64,000 nt of DNA from G965205525 sp965205525 (GCA_965205525.1 OZ242171.1:558001-622000); one strand, 5' to 3'; numbered from the stretch's first letter, positions 26,113-35,191 are shown. The notes: generated from the letters alone by a model not told the origin. Numbers and translations: made by a program.

Positions 26113-29100
26113 GCGGTGATACTCCCTTGACGGATGACCGGGAGCGGAGGGAAGCGCTGCGGCCCGATGCCTCTTTTCTGGTTTCGGCTCCAGCCGGCTC
26201 CGGCAAAACCGAGGTGCTGGTTCGGCGGGTGCTCTGCCTGCTGGCAACGGTGGACGAGCCGGAGGAGATCTTGGCGATCACCTTCACCCGCAAGGCGGCG
26301 GCGGAGATGCGCCAGCGCATACTGGGCGCCCTGGACCGGGCGGCAGCGGGGGACGATGAAGAGGAGGCGGCCGAGGAAGGCAGCGCCTCTGCCTTGGCCC
26401 GGGCGGCCCTGGCCCGGGACCGGGAGCGGGGCTGGCGTATTCGGGAGCGGCCCTGGCGCTTGGGGCTGCGCACCATTGACAGTTTCTGCTACTGGCTCGG
26501 TCAGCGCATGCCGGTGCTGTCCGGGCTGGGGGGACAGGTGGACCTGGTGGAAGATGCCCGCCCCCACTATCGGGAGGCGGTGAACCGCCTGCTGGAGGAG
26601 CTGGAGGGAGAGGATGCACTGGTCGCAGAAGATTTGGAGCAGCTGCTGACCGCTGTAAACAACCGCTGGGACACAGCCGTGTCATTTCTAGAGGAATGTC
26701 TTCAGCGGCGCAATCGTCTTTTGCTTCTGCTATCACACGGGACACAGGCTGAGGGGGAGGAGGAGGCCTTCCGGGCGCAGCTGGAGGAGAGCCGTCGCCG
26801 CTTCATCGGGGTGCAGCTGGCCGGGGCTCGGGAGATGCTCCGCCCTTATGCAGAGAATCTTATGCGTCTCGGGGCGGCGGCGGCGGAGCGCGTGGGGGCT
26901 TCCCACCCCATTTTTGTCTTGGCGGAGAGGGCAGGCGGATTGCCGGGGGATGACGATATCCCTGCCTGGCGGGGCGTTGCCAATCTTCTCCTCACCGGTG
27001 CGGACGGCTGGCGAAAAAGATTGGACAAAAGAAATGGCTTCCCCCCGAAATGCCAAGAGAAGGAGGAAATGCTGAATATCCTTCATGATTTAGAGGGCTG
27101 CGATTCCCGTCCTCTCGCTCTTCTCAAAATTCTGCCTGAGGACCCGGCTTTCGGTGAATCCAGCTGGCTGCTGCTGGCCGCCTGCAGGCGGATTCTGAAA
27201 CGGGCGGCGGCGCACCTGCGGGTGGTGTTCCAGGAGCGGGGCGAAATGGACTACGCTCAGGTGGCGCTCGCAGCCCAGGAGGCGCTGCAGAGCGCGCCGG
27301 GTCTGGCCCCTCGCCTCGGTTACAGCCTGCGCCACATCCTGGTGGATGAGTTTCAGGATACTTCACGCATTCAGGTGCAGCTGCTGGAGCGGCTTGTCGG
27401 TGACTGGCAGACAGAGGAGGGGGCCCGCAGCCTGTTTTTAGTGGGGGACGCAATGCAGTCCTGCTATCGCTTTCGGGATGCGGAGCTGGAGCTGTTCTTA
27501 GAGGCAGAGCAGAATGGCATCGGCGGATTGAAACTGGAGCCCCTGCAGCTTCGCAGCAACTTCCGCTCCGGCAAGGAGCTGGTGGAGTGGATCAATGAGC
27601 GTTTTACCAAGCTGTCAGAGATCAACTCCCGCAAGCATGGCCTGGTCCATGAGGAGAGCGATGGACGTTTCACCAAGCTGCAGCGGGGTGATGGCGGTGC
27701 TGTCCGGGGCCTCGCCTCCTGCAGCCCTGCGGAGGCCCGACGTGACTTTGCAACCATCAAGAGCGCAGAGCTGTTTATCTCTCCGAAGGGCCAGAGGGCG
27801 GCAGCGGAGGCGGCGGAGGCGGAGCGGGCAGTGGAGCTCATTCAGGAGGCGCTGGACCAGACCTCGGAGGGGCATGTCGCCATCTTAGTGCGCAATCGCA
27901 GTCACTTGAACTGTATCGTCCGCGTCCTGCGGCGCAAGAAAATGCAGTGGCTGGCGCAAGATGTGGACCCGCTGGCGGAGCGCCCGGCAGTGCAGGACCT
28001 GATGATGATCACCCGGGCCCTGACAAACCCGGCGGACCGCCTGGCTTGGCTGGCCCTGCTGCGGGCACCTTGGTGCGGGCTCGGCAACCGGGCACTGCAC
28101 GAAGTTGCCGTCGGCGCTAAGAGGCGGACCATCTGGCAGTCTGCTATTTGTGATGATCTGCCCCTGGAGGCGGAGGACCGGGCGCGGCTCACCCGCTTGA
28201 CCCAGACGCTGGCGCCGGCGCTGGCTTCCTATGGCCGGGTGCCGCTCCGCCGCCTGGTGGAGGGGGTCTGGCTGGCTCTGGGGGGCTCTGCCTGCCTGGA
28301 GGACGAGCAGGAGCAGGAGCAGGACGCACTGGATTTTCTGGACCTGCTGGATGAATTTGAGATGGGCAGACCGCTGCTTCGGGAAAGGCTGGAGGCAAAG
28401 GTGCAGGCCCTGTACGCCTCTCCCGCTGCCGAGGGGACACCCCGATTGCACCTGATGACCATTCACAAGGCCAAGGGGCTGGAGTTTGACACGGTGCTTC
28501 TGTGCGGCTTAGGGTGGCGGGGTGTTTCGGACCGCAGCAATCTGCTGGAGCTGATGCCCTGGGTATCCCCGGAGGGCACCGAGGAAGTCTTGGCAGCCGT
28601 CTCCCTGCCGGGGGAGGAGGACGGCATTGCCGACGCCATCAGGCAGGAAGAAAAGAAAAAACGGGATTGGGAGGAGCAGCGCCTGGTATATATCGCCGTT
28701 ACCCGCGCCATCCGCCGCCTGCACCTTCTGGGCTGCCATGAAGAAACCAAAAAGGAGACCGAAAAGGAGATCAAAGGTGAGGCCAAAGCCGACGTGCAGC
28801 CCGCGCCGACCTCTCTTCTCGGTCAGGTCTGGGAGGTTATGGAGGTGGATTTCAGCACCATCCTTCTGTCCGATGCAGAGGTGAAGGAAGCAGAGGATGT
28901 GCAGGAAGAGGAATTTCCCGTGGCGGTGCCGAGCCTTCGCCGCCTGCCCTGTGACTGGCAGCGGCCGCCGATGCCTGCAGCGGTGCTCTCAAGGGCGCCG
29001 CCGCCGCCCACACCGGAGCAGCAGGATACCGGCGGTTTCCAGCCGGGGGAGGACTCTGCTGCCCGCTACCAGGGAATTGTGCTGCACGAGGCCCTGGAGC

Positions 29101-29570
29101 TGATGGCCAGGCGGAGCCTGGATGTCTGGGATGATCAACAGCGGGCCAAGGCCGTGTGGCGGGCCCGCCTGCGCAGCTACGGCATAACCGGCCCGGAGGC
29201 CGCCGCCGCCCTGGAGACCATCGCCCTCGGCGTGCAGAACATGCTGCAGGATGAACAGGGCCGACAGCTGCTGGCCAGTGCCGAGGCGGAGCTGTCTCTC
29301 TCCTCCCTGGACGAGAGGGGCCGCCTGCTGGAGAAGCGACTGGACTGCACCTTTCTGAAAGGCGAAGAGCGCTGGGTGGTGGACTACAAGTGCAGCCGGC
29401 CTCGGTCGGGAGAGGCAGAGAAGGATTTTCTAGAGCGAGAGGCGAAGCGTTACCGCCCCCAGCTGTCTGGCTACGTGCAGATATTCCAGCAGATGGAGCC
29501 CGGCCGCTCGGTGCGTGCCGCCCTGTACTTCCCGCTGCTGGCCCGTCAGCACGAGGTGCAGGTAGAATAA
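26109..29570 (+). CDS. AddA-like UvrD-family helicase-nuclease
   Basis: The 1153-residue superfamily 1 helicase has Walker A APAGSGKTEVLV near residue 30, motif Ia ITFTRKAAAEMRQRI, Walker B VDEFQDTS, VGDAMQSCYRFRDAE, motif V MTIHKAKGLEFDTV, motif VI YIAVTRAIRRLHL, and a C-terminal nuclease core (RLDCTFLK, VVDYKCSRP). With the AddB-like gene it forms a two-subunit helicase-nuclease that processes double-strand breaks for RecA, standing in for RecBCD. The overlap with the preceding gene supports a complex. Confidence 0.9.
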   Translation: MSGDTPLTDDRERREALRPDASFLVSAPAGSGKTEVLVRRVLCLLATVDEPEEILAITFTRKAAAEMRQRILGALDRAAAGDDEEEAAEEGSASALARAALARDRERGWRIRERPWRLGLRTIDSFCYWLGQRMPVLSGLGGQVDLVEDARPHYREAVNRLLEELEGEDALVAEDLEQLLTAVNNRWDTAVSFLEECLQRRNRLLLLLSHGTQAEGEEEAFRAQLEESRRRFIGVQLAGAREMLRPYAENLMRLGAAAAERVGASHPIFVLAERAGGLPGDDDIPAWRGVANLLLTGADGWRKRLDKRNGFPPKCQEKEEMLNILHDLEGCDSRPLALLKILPEDPAFGESSWLLLAACRRILKRAAAHLRVVFQERGEMDYAQVALAAQEALQSAPGLAPRLGYSLRHILVDEFQDTSRIQVQLLERLVGDWQTEEGARSLFLVGDAMQSCYRFRDAELELFLEAEQNGIGGLKLEPLQLRSNFRSGKELVEWINERFTKLSEINSRKHGLVHEESDGRFTKLQRGDGGAVRGLASCSPAEARRDFATIKSAELFISPKGQRAAAEAAEAERAVELIQEALDQTSEGHVAILVRNRSHLNCIVRVLRRKKMQWLAQDVDPLAERPAVQDLMMITRALTNPADRLAWLALLRAPWCGLGNRALHEVAVGAKRRTIWQSAICDDLPLEAEDRARLTRLTQTLAPALASYGRVPLRRLVEGVWLALGGSACLEDEQEQEQDALDFLDLLDEFEMGRPLLRERLEAKVQALYASPAAEGTPRLHLMTIHKAKGLEFDTVLLCGLGWRGVSDRSNLLELMPWVSPEGTEEVLAAVSLPGEEDGIADAIRQEEKKKRDWEEQRLVYIAVTRAIRRLHLLGCHEETKKETEKEIKGEAKADVQPAPTSLLGQVWEVMEVDFSTILLSDAEVKEAEDVQEEEFPVAVPSLRRLPCDWQRPPMPAAVLSRAPPPPTPEQQDTGGFQPGEDSAARYQGIVLHEALELMARRSLDVWDDQQRAKAVWRARLRSYGITGPEAAAALETIALGVQNMLQDEQGRQLLASAEAELSLSSLDERGRLLEKRLDCTFLKGEERWVVDYKCSRPRSGEAEKDFLEREAKRYRPQLSGYVQIFQQMEPGRSVRAALYFPLLARQHEVQVE

Positions 29571-29607
29571 TGCCGATGATTCTCCGCCCTGCAAGAGGCA
29601 GCTTCCT

Positions 29608-30633
29608 GTGAAAATTGATGCGGCTTTTATGCCGGCCCTCGCCGATGCCAGCGCAGCGGCGAAGAAGCTGGAAGACATGGGCTACGATGGTCTCTATACC
29701 TTTGAAGGGCCTCACGAACCTTTTTTCTCTCTGGTGCTGGCCGCCGCCGCGACCGAGCGGGTGTCTCTCTATCCCGCCATCGCCGTCGCCTTTGCCCGCA
29801 ACCCGATGCTGCTGGCCAACATCGGCCACGACCTGCAGCGACTGTCCGGTGGCCGTTTCATCCTCGGTCTCGGCACCCAGATTCGCCCCCACATTGAAAA
29901 GCGCTATTCCATGCCCTGGTCCCGGCCGGTGGCGCGGATGCGGGAGATGGTGCACGCCATTCGCGCCATCTGGCAGGCTTGGGAGGGGGATGAGCGCCTG
30001 GATTTTCGCGGGGAGTTTTACACCCATACCCTGATGACTCCGTTTTTTAATCCCGGCCCCTGTCCCGGGGGCTGCCCGCCGATTTATCTGGCCGGAGTAG
30101 GTCCGGCGATGACCGAGATGGCTGGGGCCGAGGCGGACGGTTTTCTCATCCACCCGCTGCAGACTGCAAAAAGCCTTCGGGAGCTGACCCTGCCGGCCCT
30201 GGAGCGGGGGCTTAAGAGTGCCGGGCGCACCCGGGAGCAGCTGCAGGTGGTCTGTCCCGTCATGCTGGCAGCGGGGCGCAGCGAGGAGGAGCAGGAGGCG
30301 GGGCGGCAGCAGGCTCGGGCCCAGATCGCCTTTTACGGCTCCACCCCCGCCTACCGACCGGTGCTGGATGTGCACGGCTGGGGCGATTTGCAGCCGGAGC
30401 TGAATCTTCTGTCCAAGGCTGGCAAGTGGCAGGAGATGGGGCGCCTTGTCAGCGATGAAATCCTGGAGAGCATTGCGGTAACCGGGGAGCTTTCCAAAGC
30501 GCTGGAGCAGCTGGTGCGGGAGCGGGGCTTCCTGATGGACCGTGCGGCTCCGATTATCTACAGCGGTGACGAAGGCCTGGCGCGGGACACGTTGGCAGAA
30601 TTAAAGAGAATTGCAAAAGAGTCTGCAACCTGA
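29608..30633 (+). CDS. Luciferase-like monooxygenase (F420-dependent oxidoreductase family)
   Basis: The protein has 341 residues and starts at GTG (MKIDAAFMPALADA). The TIM-barrel family signatures include LGYDG-like MGYDGLYTFEGPHEPF, RNPMLLANIGHDLQRLSGGRFILGLG (seen as two blocks) and GCPPIYLAGVGPAMTEMAGAEADGF. The name reflects homology; whether it uses F420 or FMN cannot be told. It follows the AddA-like gene by 37 bases on the same strand and is convergent with a second member of the superfamily. Confidence 0.8.
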   Translation: MKIDAAFMPALADASAAAKKLEDMGYDGLYTFEGPHEPFFSLVLAAAATERVSLYPAIAVAFARNPMLLANIGHDLQRLSGGRFILGLGTQIRPHIEKRYSMPWSRPVARMREMVHAIRAIWQAWEGDERLDFRGEFYTHTLMTPFFNPGPCPGGCPPIYLAGVGPAMTEMAGAEADGFLIHPLQTAKSLRELTLPALERGLKSAGRTREQLQVVCPVMLAAGRSEEEQEAGRQQARAQIAFYGSTPAYRPVLDVHGWGDLQPELNLLSKAGKWQEMGRLVSDEILESIAVTGELSKALEQLVRERGFLMDRAAPIIYSGDEGLARDTLAELKRIAKESAT

Positions 30634-30675
30634 TTTGTTAGTTTTTATTCCGTATTTGCTGGTCTAAAGATAATT

Positions 30676-31530
30676 TCAGCAGCGGGAAATGATTTCGGCG
30701 GCAAAAGTTCGCAGTGCATTCTTCTTCTGCTCCAGCGGGGCATCGTGGGCGTAGGGCTGAAACAGGATGTGCGTGACTCCCTGCTTCTCCAGACGGCGAT
30801 AGCCTTCCACATCAAAAACATCACTTGGGGTCGCCATCACATCAAAGGGGCCTCCATCCTGTCCCGCCTCCTGCCGATAGGCCTGCACCTGTTTTATGCA
30901 GGCTGCAATTTCCTCGCTGCTCTGCCAGTCGCTCACCCAGCCGTCTGCCAGCCGGGCGGCCCGCCGCATGGCGGCATCGGAGATGCCTCCGACCCACAGA
31001 GGTACGGGAGCGCTCGGTGCCGGATTCATCTCCAGGCGTCCGAAGCGGTAGTGGCGGCCTTCGTGCTCTACCATCTTTCCGCTCCACAGTTTGCGCAGGA
31101 TCTCCACCATTTCGTCGGCACGCCGTCCGCGGGTGCTGAAATCCTGCTGCATCAGTTCAAACTCATCTCTGCTCCAGCCGATGCCGAAGGCCAGGGTCAG
31201 CCGGTTGCCAGACAGGATGGCCACGGTGCCCGCTGCCTTGGCTACCAGGAAGGGATTGCGCACAGGCAGCACGAAGAGGTTGTTGGTGAGACGAATGCGA
31301 CGGGTGACGGCGGCCAGCGCGCCTGCCATCACCATAGGGTCTGGCCAGTCGGTAAACGCCTCCCAGCGGCGTGCGCCGTCCTCGGTGTAGGGATAAGGGG
31401 TACTGATCTCCTCCGGGTGGATGATGTGGTCGGAAAAGGAGATAGCCTCCCAGCCAGCCTCCTCCGCCACCGGAGCCAAAGCCAGCAGCTCGGTGATCGG
31501 TGTCATAAAAGTGGATAAAACGAATTTCAG
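30676..31530 (-). CDS. Luciferase-like monooxygenase (F420-dependent oxidoreductase family), second copy
   Basis: The protein has about 284 residues. Superfamily features are AGWEAISFSDHIIHPEE, RIRLTNNLFVLPVRNP, LSGNRLTLAFGIGWSRDEF and VPLWVGGISDAAMRRAARL. The start is uncertain: relatives begin KFVLST, which here follows a CTG (31530-31528) with GGGAG seven bases upstream. The nearest standard starts are TTG at 31572 (14 extra residues) and ATG at 31506 (eight fewer). It is only distantly similar to its convergent neighbour. Substrate unknown. Confidence 0.78.
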   Translation of the reverse strand: MKFVLSTFMTPITELLALAPVAEEAGWEAISFSDHIIHPEEISTPYPYTEDGARRWEAFTDWPDPMVMAGALAAVTRRIRLTNNLFVLPVRNPFLVAKAAGTVAILSGNRLTLAFGIGWSRDEFELMQQDFSTRGRRADEMVEILRKLWSGKMVEHEGRHYRFGRLEMNPAPSAPVPLWVGGISDAAMRRAARLADGWVSDWQSSEEIAACIKQVQAYRQEAGQDGGPFDVMATPSDVFDVEGYRRLEKQGVTHILFQPYAHDAPLEQKKNALRTFAAEIISRC

Positions 31531-31640
31531 AAGAGCTCTCCCGTTGTGCGCTGTGCGCTGATTGTATTGCAAAGCGGTGAATTGCTCTGTATGCCTGTCG
31601 CATAGGAGCGGGTCTGCCCCGGCAGCCTGCGGTGGTGGGT

Positions 31641-31669
31641 TTAGCTGCCAGCGATAAAATCAATATAAT
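31641..31669 (+). promoter_or_regulatory. Candidate promoter of the sulfotransferase array
   Basis: TTAGCT (31641-31646), a 17-base spacer and a perfect TATAAT (31664-31669) lie 41 bases before the first sulfotransferase ATG. No comparable box was seen between the later copies, so the array may be one transcript. Confidence 0.45.
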
Positions 31670-31710
31670 AGAGCCTTCTCCCCAATAATAACCTTTCCTC
31701 AGCCCTCTTC

Positions 31711-32589
31711 ATGGCGACATCTCCTTTTTCAAAAGAGCGTCCGGTGCTTATTTTTCTGCATGTGCCTAAGACAGGCGGCACTTCCTTAAAGGAATTTCTT
31801 AAAAGCAAGTATGAACGCGAGAATTATTACGAAATAGCTTGGAATTCGGAAACTGGATTGCGAGGAATGGACTATCTGAATCAATTCATCGCCCTGCCGC
31901 AGGCGAAGAGGGACAGGTTTGATTTGATTTTGGGCCATTTCCCTTACGGCCTTCACAAGTTTCTTTCAAGACCCTGCATGTATGTGACCCTGCTGCGCAA
32001 TCCCTTGGAGAGACTTTTGTCATTTTATCATCAGTTATCGGCAGACCACCATCGCTCCCATGAGTTCATGACGCGAAACTACACTGTAGAAGAGTACTTC
32101 CAAGACTTGAATACGCCGGAAAGCGGCACTGCTCCAGCAGTAAAATTCTTTTCTGATATGGTTTTTAATACCTTGCAGATTATGGACAATCCAGTGGAAT
32201 GGAGCTATGCGCGGGAATGTCAGGATGAGCAGACTATAAAAAGAAGACTCAGCGATGAATTCATGCTGGTGGGGCTGACCGAGCGGCTGGAGGATTTTTT
32301 ATTCCTGCTCTGTCGCAGGATGGGCTGGCGCCCTTCTGCTCTCGGGCATGAAAATAAGACCCCCGGCCGCCCGCCGGCGGAGCAGGAGCTGTCCCCGGAC
32401 CAGCTCGGCAGGGCCAATGAAATGCTGAGCGCAGAGTGGGAACTCTATTCTCATGCTGAAAAACTTTTTCAAGAGCAATGGAAGGATCTCGGCATCAAGG
32501 GACGCATCCATGCGAGCTGCCGACGGTATGCAAATAAAAATGCCAGTCTTTTCCGAACCGTGTGCCGTCGGGGGAAGGAGGGGGAGTGA
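31711..32589 (+). CDS. Sulfotransferase family 2 protein, array copy 1
   Basis: The protein has 292 residues. The PAPS 5'-phosphosulfate loop is FLHVPKTGGTSLKEFLKSKY near residue 16, and the 3'-phosphate site is YVTLLRNPLERLLSFYHQL near residue 92, matching the Sulfotransfer_2 type that sulfates carbohydrates. The acceptor is unknown, but a cell-surface or exported glycan is likely. No signal peptide or membrane helix is seen. It is the first of four tandem paralogues, more AT-rich than flanking genes, which suggests transfer. Its variable middle (SGTAPAVKFFSDMV) matches copy 3 rather than copies 2 and 4. The stop overlaps the next start (GTGA). Confidence 0.85.
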   Translation: MATSPFSKERPVLIFLHVPKTGGTSLKEFLKSKYERENYYEIAWNSETGLRGMDYLNQFIALPQAKRDRFDLILGHFPYGLHKFLSRPCMYVTLLRNPLERLLSFYHQLSADHHRSHEFMTRNYTVEEYFQDLNTPESGTAPAVKFFSDMVFNTLQIMDNPVEWSYARECQDEQTIKRRLSDEFMLVGLTERLEDFLFLLCRRMGWRPSALGHENKTPGRPPAEQELSPDQLGRANEMLSAEWELYSHAEKLFQEQWKDLGIKGRIHASCRRYANKNASLFRTVCRRGKEGE

Positions 32590-33428
32590 AAGTCTTTTCA
32601 AAAGAGCGTCCGGTGCTCATCTTTCAGCATTTGCCTAAGACAGGCGGCACATCCTTAGCTGAATTTCTTAAAAGCAAGCATGGACGCGAGAATTATTACG
32701 AAATAGGTAACGACCCGACGTTGGCGCCCGGTACATCCCTCAATCAATTCATCGCCCTGCCGCGGGCGAAGAGGGACAGGTTTGATTTGGTTTTGGGTCA
32801 TTTCCCCTACGGCCTTCACAAGTTCCTTTCAAGACCCTGCGTGTATGTGACCCTGCTGCGCAATCCCCTGGAAAGGCTCCTGTCAATGTATTATCAGTTA
32901 TTGCGAGACCACTCTCGCTCCCATGAGTTCATAGCGCGAAACCACACTGTAGAAGAGTATATCCAAGACTTGAATACGCTGAGAAGCGGCTTTCTCTCGG
33001 CAGAAATGCTCTTTTCCGATATGGTTTTGGGTGGGCTTTTTGGAAGACAGGGCCATAAACGTAAAGTGGAATGGATATATGCGTTACATCCGCAGGATAC
33101 GCAGATTATCAAAAGAAGACTCAGCAATGAATTCATGCTGGTGGGGCTGACCGAGCGGCTGGATGATTTTTTATTCCTGCTCTGTCGCAGGATGGGCTGG
33201 CGCCCTTCTGCTCTCGGGTATGTAAATAAGACCCCCGGCCGCCCGCCGGCGGAGCAGGAGCTGTCCCCGGACCAGTTCGGCAGGGCCAATGAAATGCTGA
33301 GCGCAGAGTGGGAACTCTATTCTCATGCTGAAAAACTTTTTCAAGAGCAATGGAAGGAGCTCGGCATCAAGGGACGCATCCATGCGAGCTGCCGACGGTA
33401 TGCAAAGAAAAATGCCAGTCTTTCTTAG
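32586..33428 (+). CDS. Sulfotransferase family 2 protein, array copy 2
   Basis: The protein has 280 residues. The GTG at 32586 is chosen: it overlaps the stop of copy 1 by four bases and follows a strong AAGGAGG. Motifs are LPKTGGTSLAEFLKSKH and YVTLLRNPLERLLSMYYQLL. Its middle (SGFLSAEMLFSDMVLGGLFG) resembles copy 4. The C-terminal 90 residues are nearly the same as in all other copies, as expected after tandem duplication and gene conversion. Confidence 0.85.
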   Translation: MKVFSKERPVLIFQHLPKTGGTSLAEFLKSKHGRENYYEIGNDPTLAPGTSLNQFIALPRAKRDRFDLVLGHFPYGLHKFLSRPCVYVTLLRNPLERLLSMYYQLLRDHSRSHEFIARNHTVEEYIQDLNTLRSGFLSAEMLFSDMVLGGLFGRQGHKRKVEWIYALHPQDTQIIKRRLSNEFMLVGLTERLDDFLFLLCRRMGWRPSALGYVNKTPGRPPAEQELSPDQFGRANEMLSAEWELYSHAEKLFQEQWKELGIKGRIHASCRRYAKKNASLS

Positions 33429-34311
33429 ATCGTATGCCGCTGGGCTAAGGAGTAAGGAGGGGGGGGGGGGGAGAATCCCTTCGGGAGAGCGTCCGGTGCT
33501 CATCTTTCAGCATTTGCCTAAGACAGGCGGCATCTCCTTAGCTGAATTTCTTAAAAGCAAGTATGAACGCGAAAATTATTACGAAATAGATCGCGACCCG
33601 ACATTAGCGCCCGGTATATCCCTCAATCAATTCATCGCCCTGCCGCGGGCGAATAGGGACAGGTTTGATTTGATTTTGGGTCATTTCCCCTACGGCCTTC
33701 ACAAGTTCCTTTCAAGACCCTGCGTGTATGTGACCCTGCTGCGCAATCCCTTGGAAAGATGCTTGTCATTTTATCATCAGTTATTGCGAGACCACCCTCG
33801 CTCCCATAAGTTCATGGCGCGAAACTACACTGTAGAAGAGTATATCCAAGACTTGAATACGCTGGGAAGTGGCACTGCTCCAGCAGTAAAAATTTTTTCT
33901 GATATGGTTTTGGATGGGCTTTTTGGAAGACAGGGCTATAAATGTAAAGTAGAATGGGGATATGCGTTACATCCACAGGATACGCAGGTTATCAAAAGAA
34001 GACTCAGCGATGAGTTCATGCTGGTGGGGCTGACCGAGCGGCTGGATGATTTTTTATTCCTGCTCTGTCGCAGGATGGGCTGGCGCCCTTCTGCTCTCGG
34101 GCATGAAAATAAGACCCCCGGCCGCCCGCCGGCGGAGCAGGAGCTGTCCCCGGACCAGCTCGGCAGAGCCAATGAAAAGCTGAGCGCAGAGTGGGAACTC
34201 TATTCTCATGCTGAAAAACTTTTTCAAGAGCAATGGAAGGATCTCGGCATCAAGGGACGCATCCATGCGAGCTGCCGACGGTATGCAAAGAAAAATGCCA
34301 GTCTTTCCTAG
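33412..34311 (+). CDS. Sulfotransferase family 2 protein, array copy 3, with G13 tract in its 5' reading frame
   Basis: The conserved domain begins at SGERPVLIFQHLPKTGG (from about 33481), but no ATG, GTG or TTG lies between the stop of copy 2 and that point in this frame. The nearest in-frame ATG is 33412, inside the end of copy 2, and translation from it runs through 13 consecutive G (33459-33471), giving four glycines. A rare ATC start at 33475 behind AAGGAGG is the alternative. PAPS motifs are PKTGGISLAEFLKSKY and YVTLLRNPLERCLSFYHQLL. Slippage in the G run would switch the frame. Confidence 0.75.
   Translation: MPVFLRSYAAGLRSKEGGGGRIPSGERPVLIFQHLPKTGGISLAEFLKSKYERENYYEIDRDPTLAPGISLNQFIALPRANRDRFDLILGHFPYGLHKFLSRPCVYVTLLRNPLERCLSFYHQLLRDHPRSHKFMARNYTVEEYIQDLNTLGSGTAPAVKIFSDMVLDGLFGRQGYKCKVEWGYALHPQDTQVIKRRLSDEFMLVGLTERLDDFLFLLCRRMGWRPSALGHENKTPGRPPAEQELSPDQLGRANEKLSAEWELYSHAEKLFQEQWKDLGIKGRIHASCRRYAKKNASLS
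33459..33471 (+). repeat. Homopolymer of 13 G
   Basis: An uninterrupted run of 13 G lies directly after AAGGA, between array copies 2 and 3. The corresponding place before copy 4 has G8-A-G4 (34339-34351), three bases shorter in total, so both keep the same frame. Runs of this length are typical slipped-strand mutation sites; sequencing error is also possible in such a run. Confidence 0.85.
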
Positions 34312-35191
34312 ATCGTATGCCGCTGGGCTAAGGAGTAAGGGGGGGGAGGGGAGAATCCCTTCGGGAGATCGTCCGGTGCTCATCTTTCAGCATGTGCCTA
34401 AGACAGGTGGCATCTCCTTAGCTGAATTTCTTAAAAGCAAGTATGAACGCGAAAATTATTACGAAATAGATCGCGACCCGACATTGGCGCCCGGTATATC
34501 CCTCAATCAATTCATCGCCCTGCCGCGGGCGAAGAGGGACAGGTTTGATTTGATTTTGGGTCATTTCCCCTACGGCCTTCACAAGTTCCTTTCAAGACCC
34601 TGCGTGTATGTGACCCTGCTGCGCAATCCCTTGGAAAGGCTCCTGTCAACGTATTACCAGTTATTGCGAGACCACACTCGCTCCCATGAGTTCATAGCGC
34701 GAAACTACGCTGTAGAAGAGTATCTCCAAGACTTGAATACGATGAGAAGCGACTTTCTCTTGGCAGAAGTGCTCTTTTCCGATATGGTTTTGGGTGGGCT
34801 TTTGGGAAGACAGGGCCGTAAACGTAAAGTGAAATGGGCATATGCGTCACGTCCGCAGGATATGCAGGTTGTCAAAAGAAGACTCAGCGATGAGTTCATG
34901 CTGGTGGGGCTGACCGAGCGGCTGGATGATTTTTTATTCCTGCTCTGTCGCAGGATGGGCTGGCGCCCTTCTGTTCTCGGGCATGAAAATAAGACCCTCG
35001 GCCGCCCGCCGGCAGAGCAGGAGCTGTCCCCGGAGCAGCTCGGCAGAGCCAATGAAAAGCTGAGCGCAGAGTGGGAACTCTATTCTCATGCTGAAAAACT
35101 TTTTCAAGAGCAATGGAAGGGTCTCGGCATCAAGGGACGCATCCATGCGAGCTGCCGACGGTATGCAAATAAAAATGCCAGTCTTTCCTAG
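34295..35191 (+). CDS. Sulfotransferase family 2 protein, array copy 4
   Basis: The conserved domain starts at SGDRPVLIFQHVPKTGG. As for copy 3 there is no standard start codon after the stop of the preceding gene; the nearest in-frame ATG (34295) lies inside copy 3 and the frame passes through an interrupted G tract (RSKGGEGRIPSG). The motifs PKTGGISLAEFLKSKY and YVTLLRNPLERLLSTYYQLL are intact. The variable centre (LAEVLFSDMVLGGLLGRQG) is closest to copy 2. The last array member, it is convergent with the phosphatase gene 33 bases away. Confidence 0.75.
   Translation: MPVFPRSYAAGLRSKGGEGRIPSGDRPVLIFQHVPKTGGISLAEFLKSKYERENYYEIDRDPTLAPGISLNQFIALPRAKRDRFDLILGHFPYGLHKFLSRPCVYVTLLRNPLERLLSTYYQLLRDHTRSHEFIARNYAVEEYLQDLNTMRSDFLLAEVLFSDMVLGGLLGRQGRKRKVKWAYASRPQDMQVVKRRLSDEFMLVGLTERLDDFLFLLCRRMGWRPSVLGHENKTLGRPPAEQELSPEQLGRANEKLSAEWELYSHAEKLFQEQWKGLGIKGRIHASCRRYANKNASLS

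Larger units (their letters stand above)
31730..35191 (+). repeat. Four tandem repeats of about 880 bp (sulfotransferase array)
   Basis: The shared string CGTCCGGTGCT occurs at 31738, 32607, 33490 and 34370, giving unit lengths of 869, 883 and 880 bases. Ends of the units are almost identical, the middles fall into two types (copies 1 and 3 against copies 2 and 4). Confidence 0.9.
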
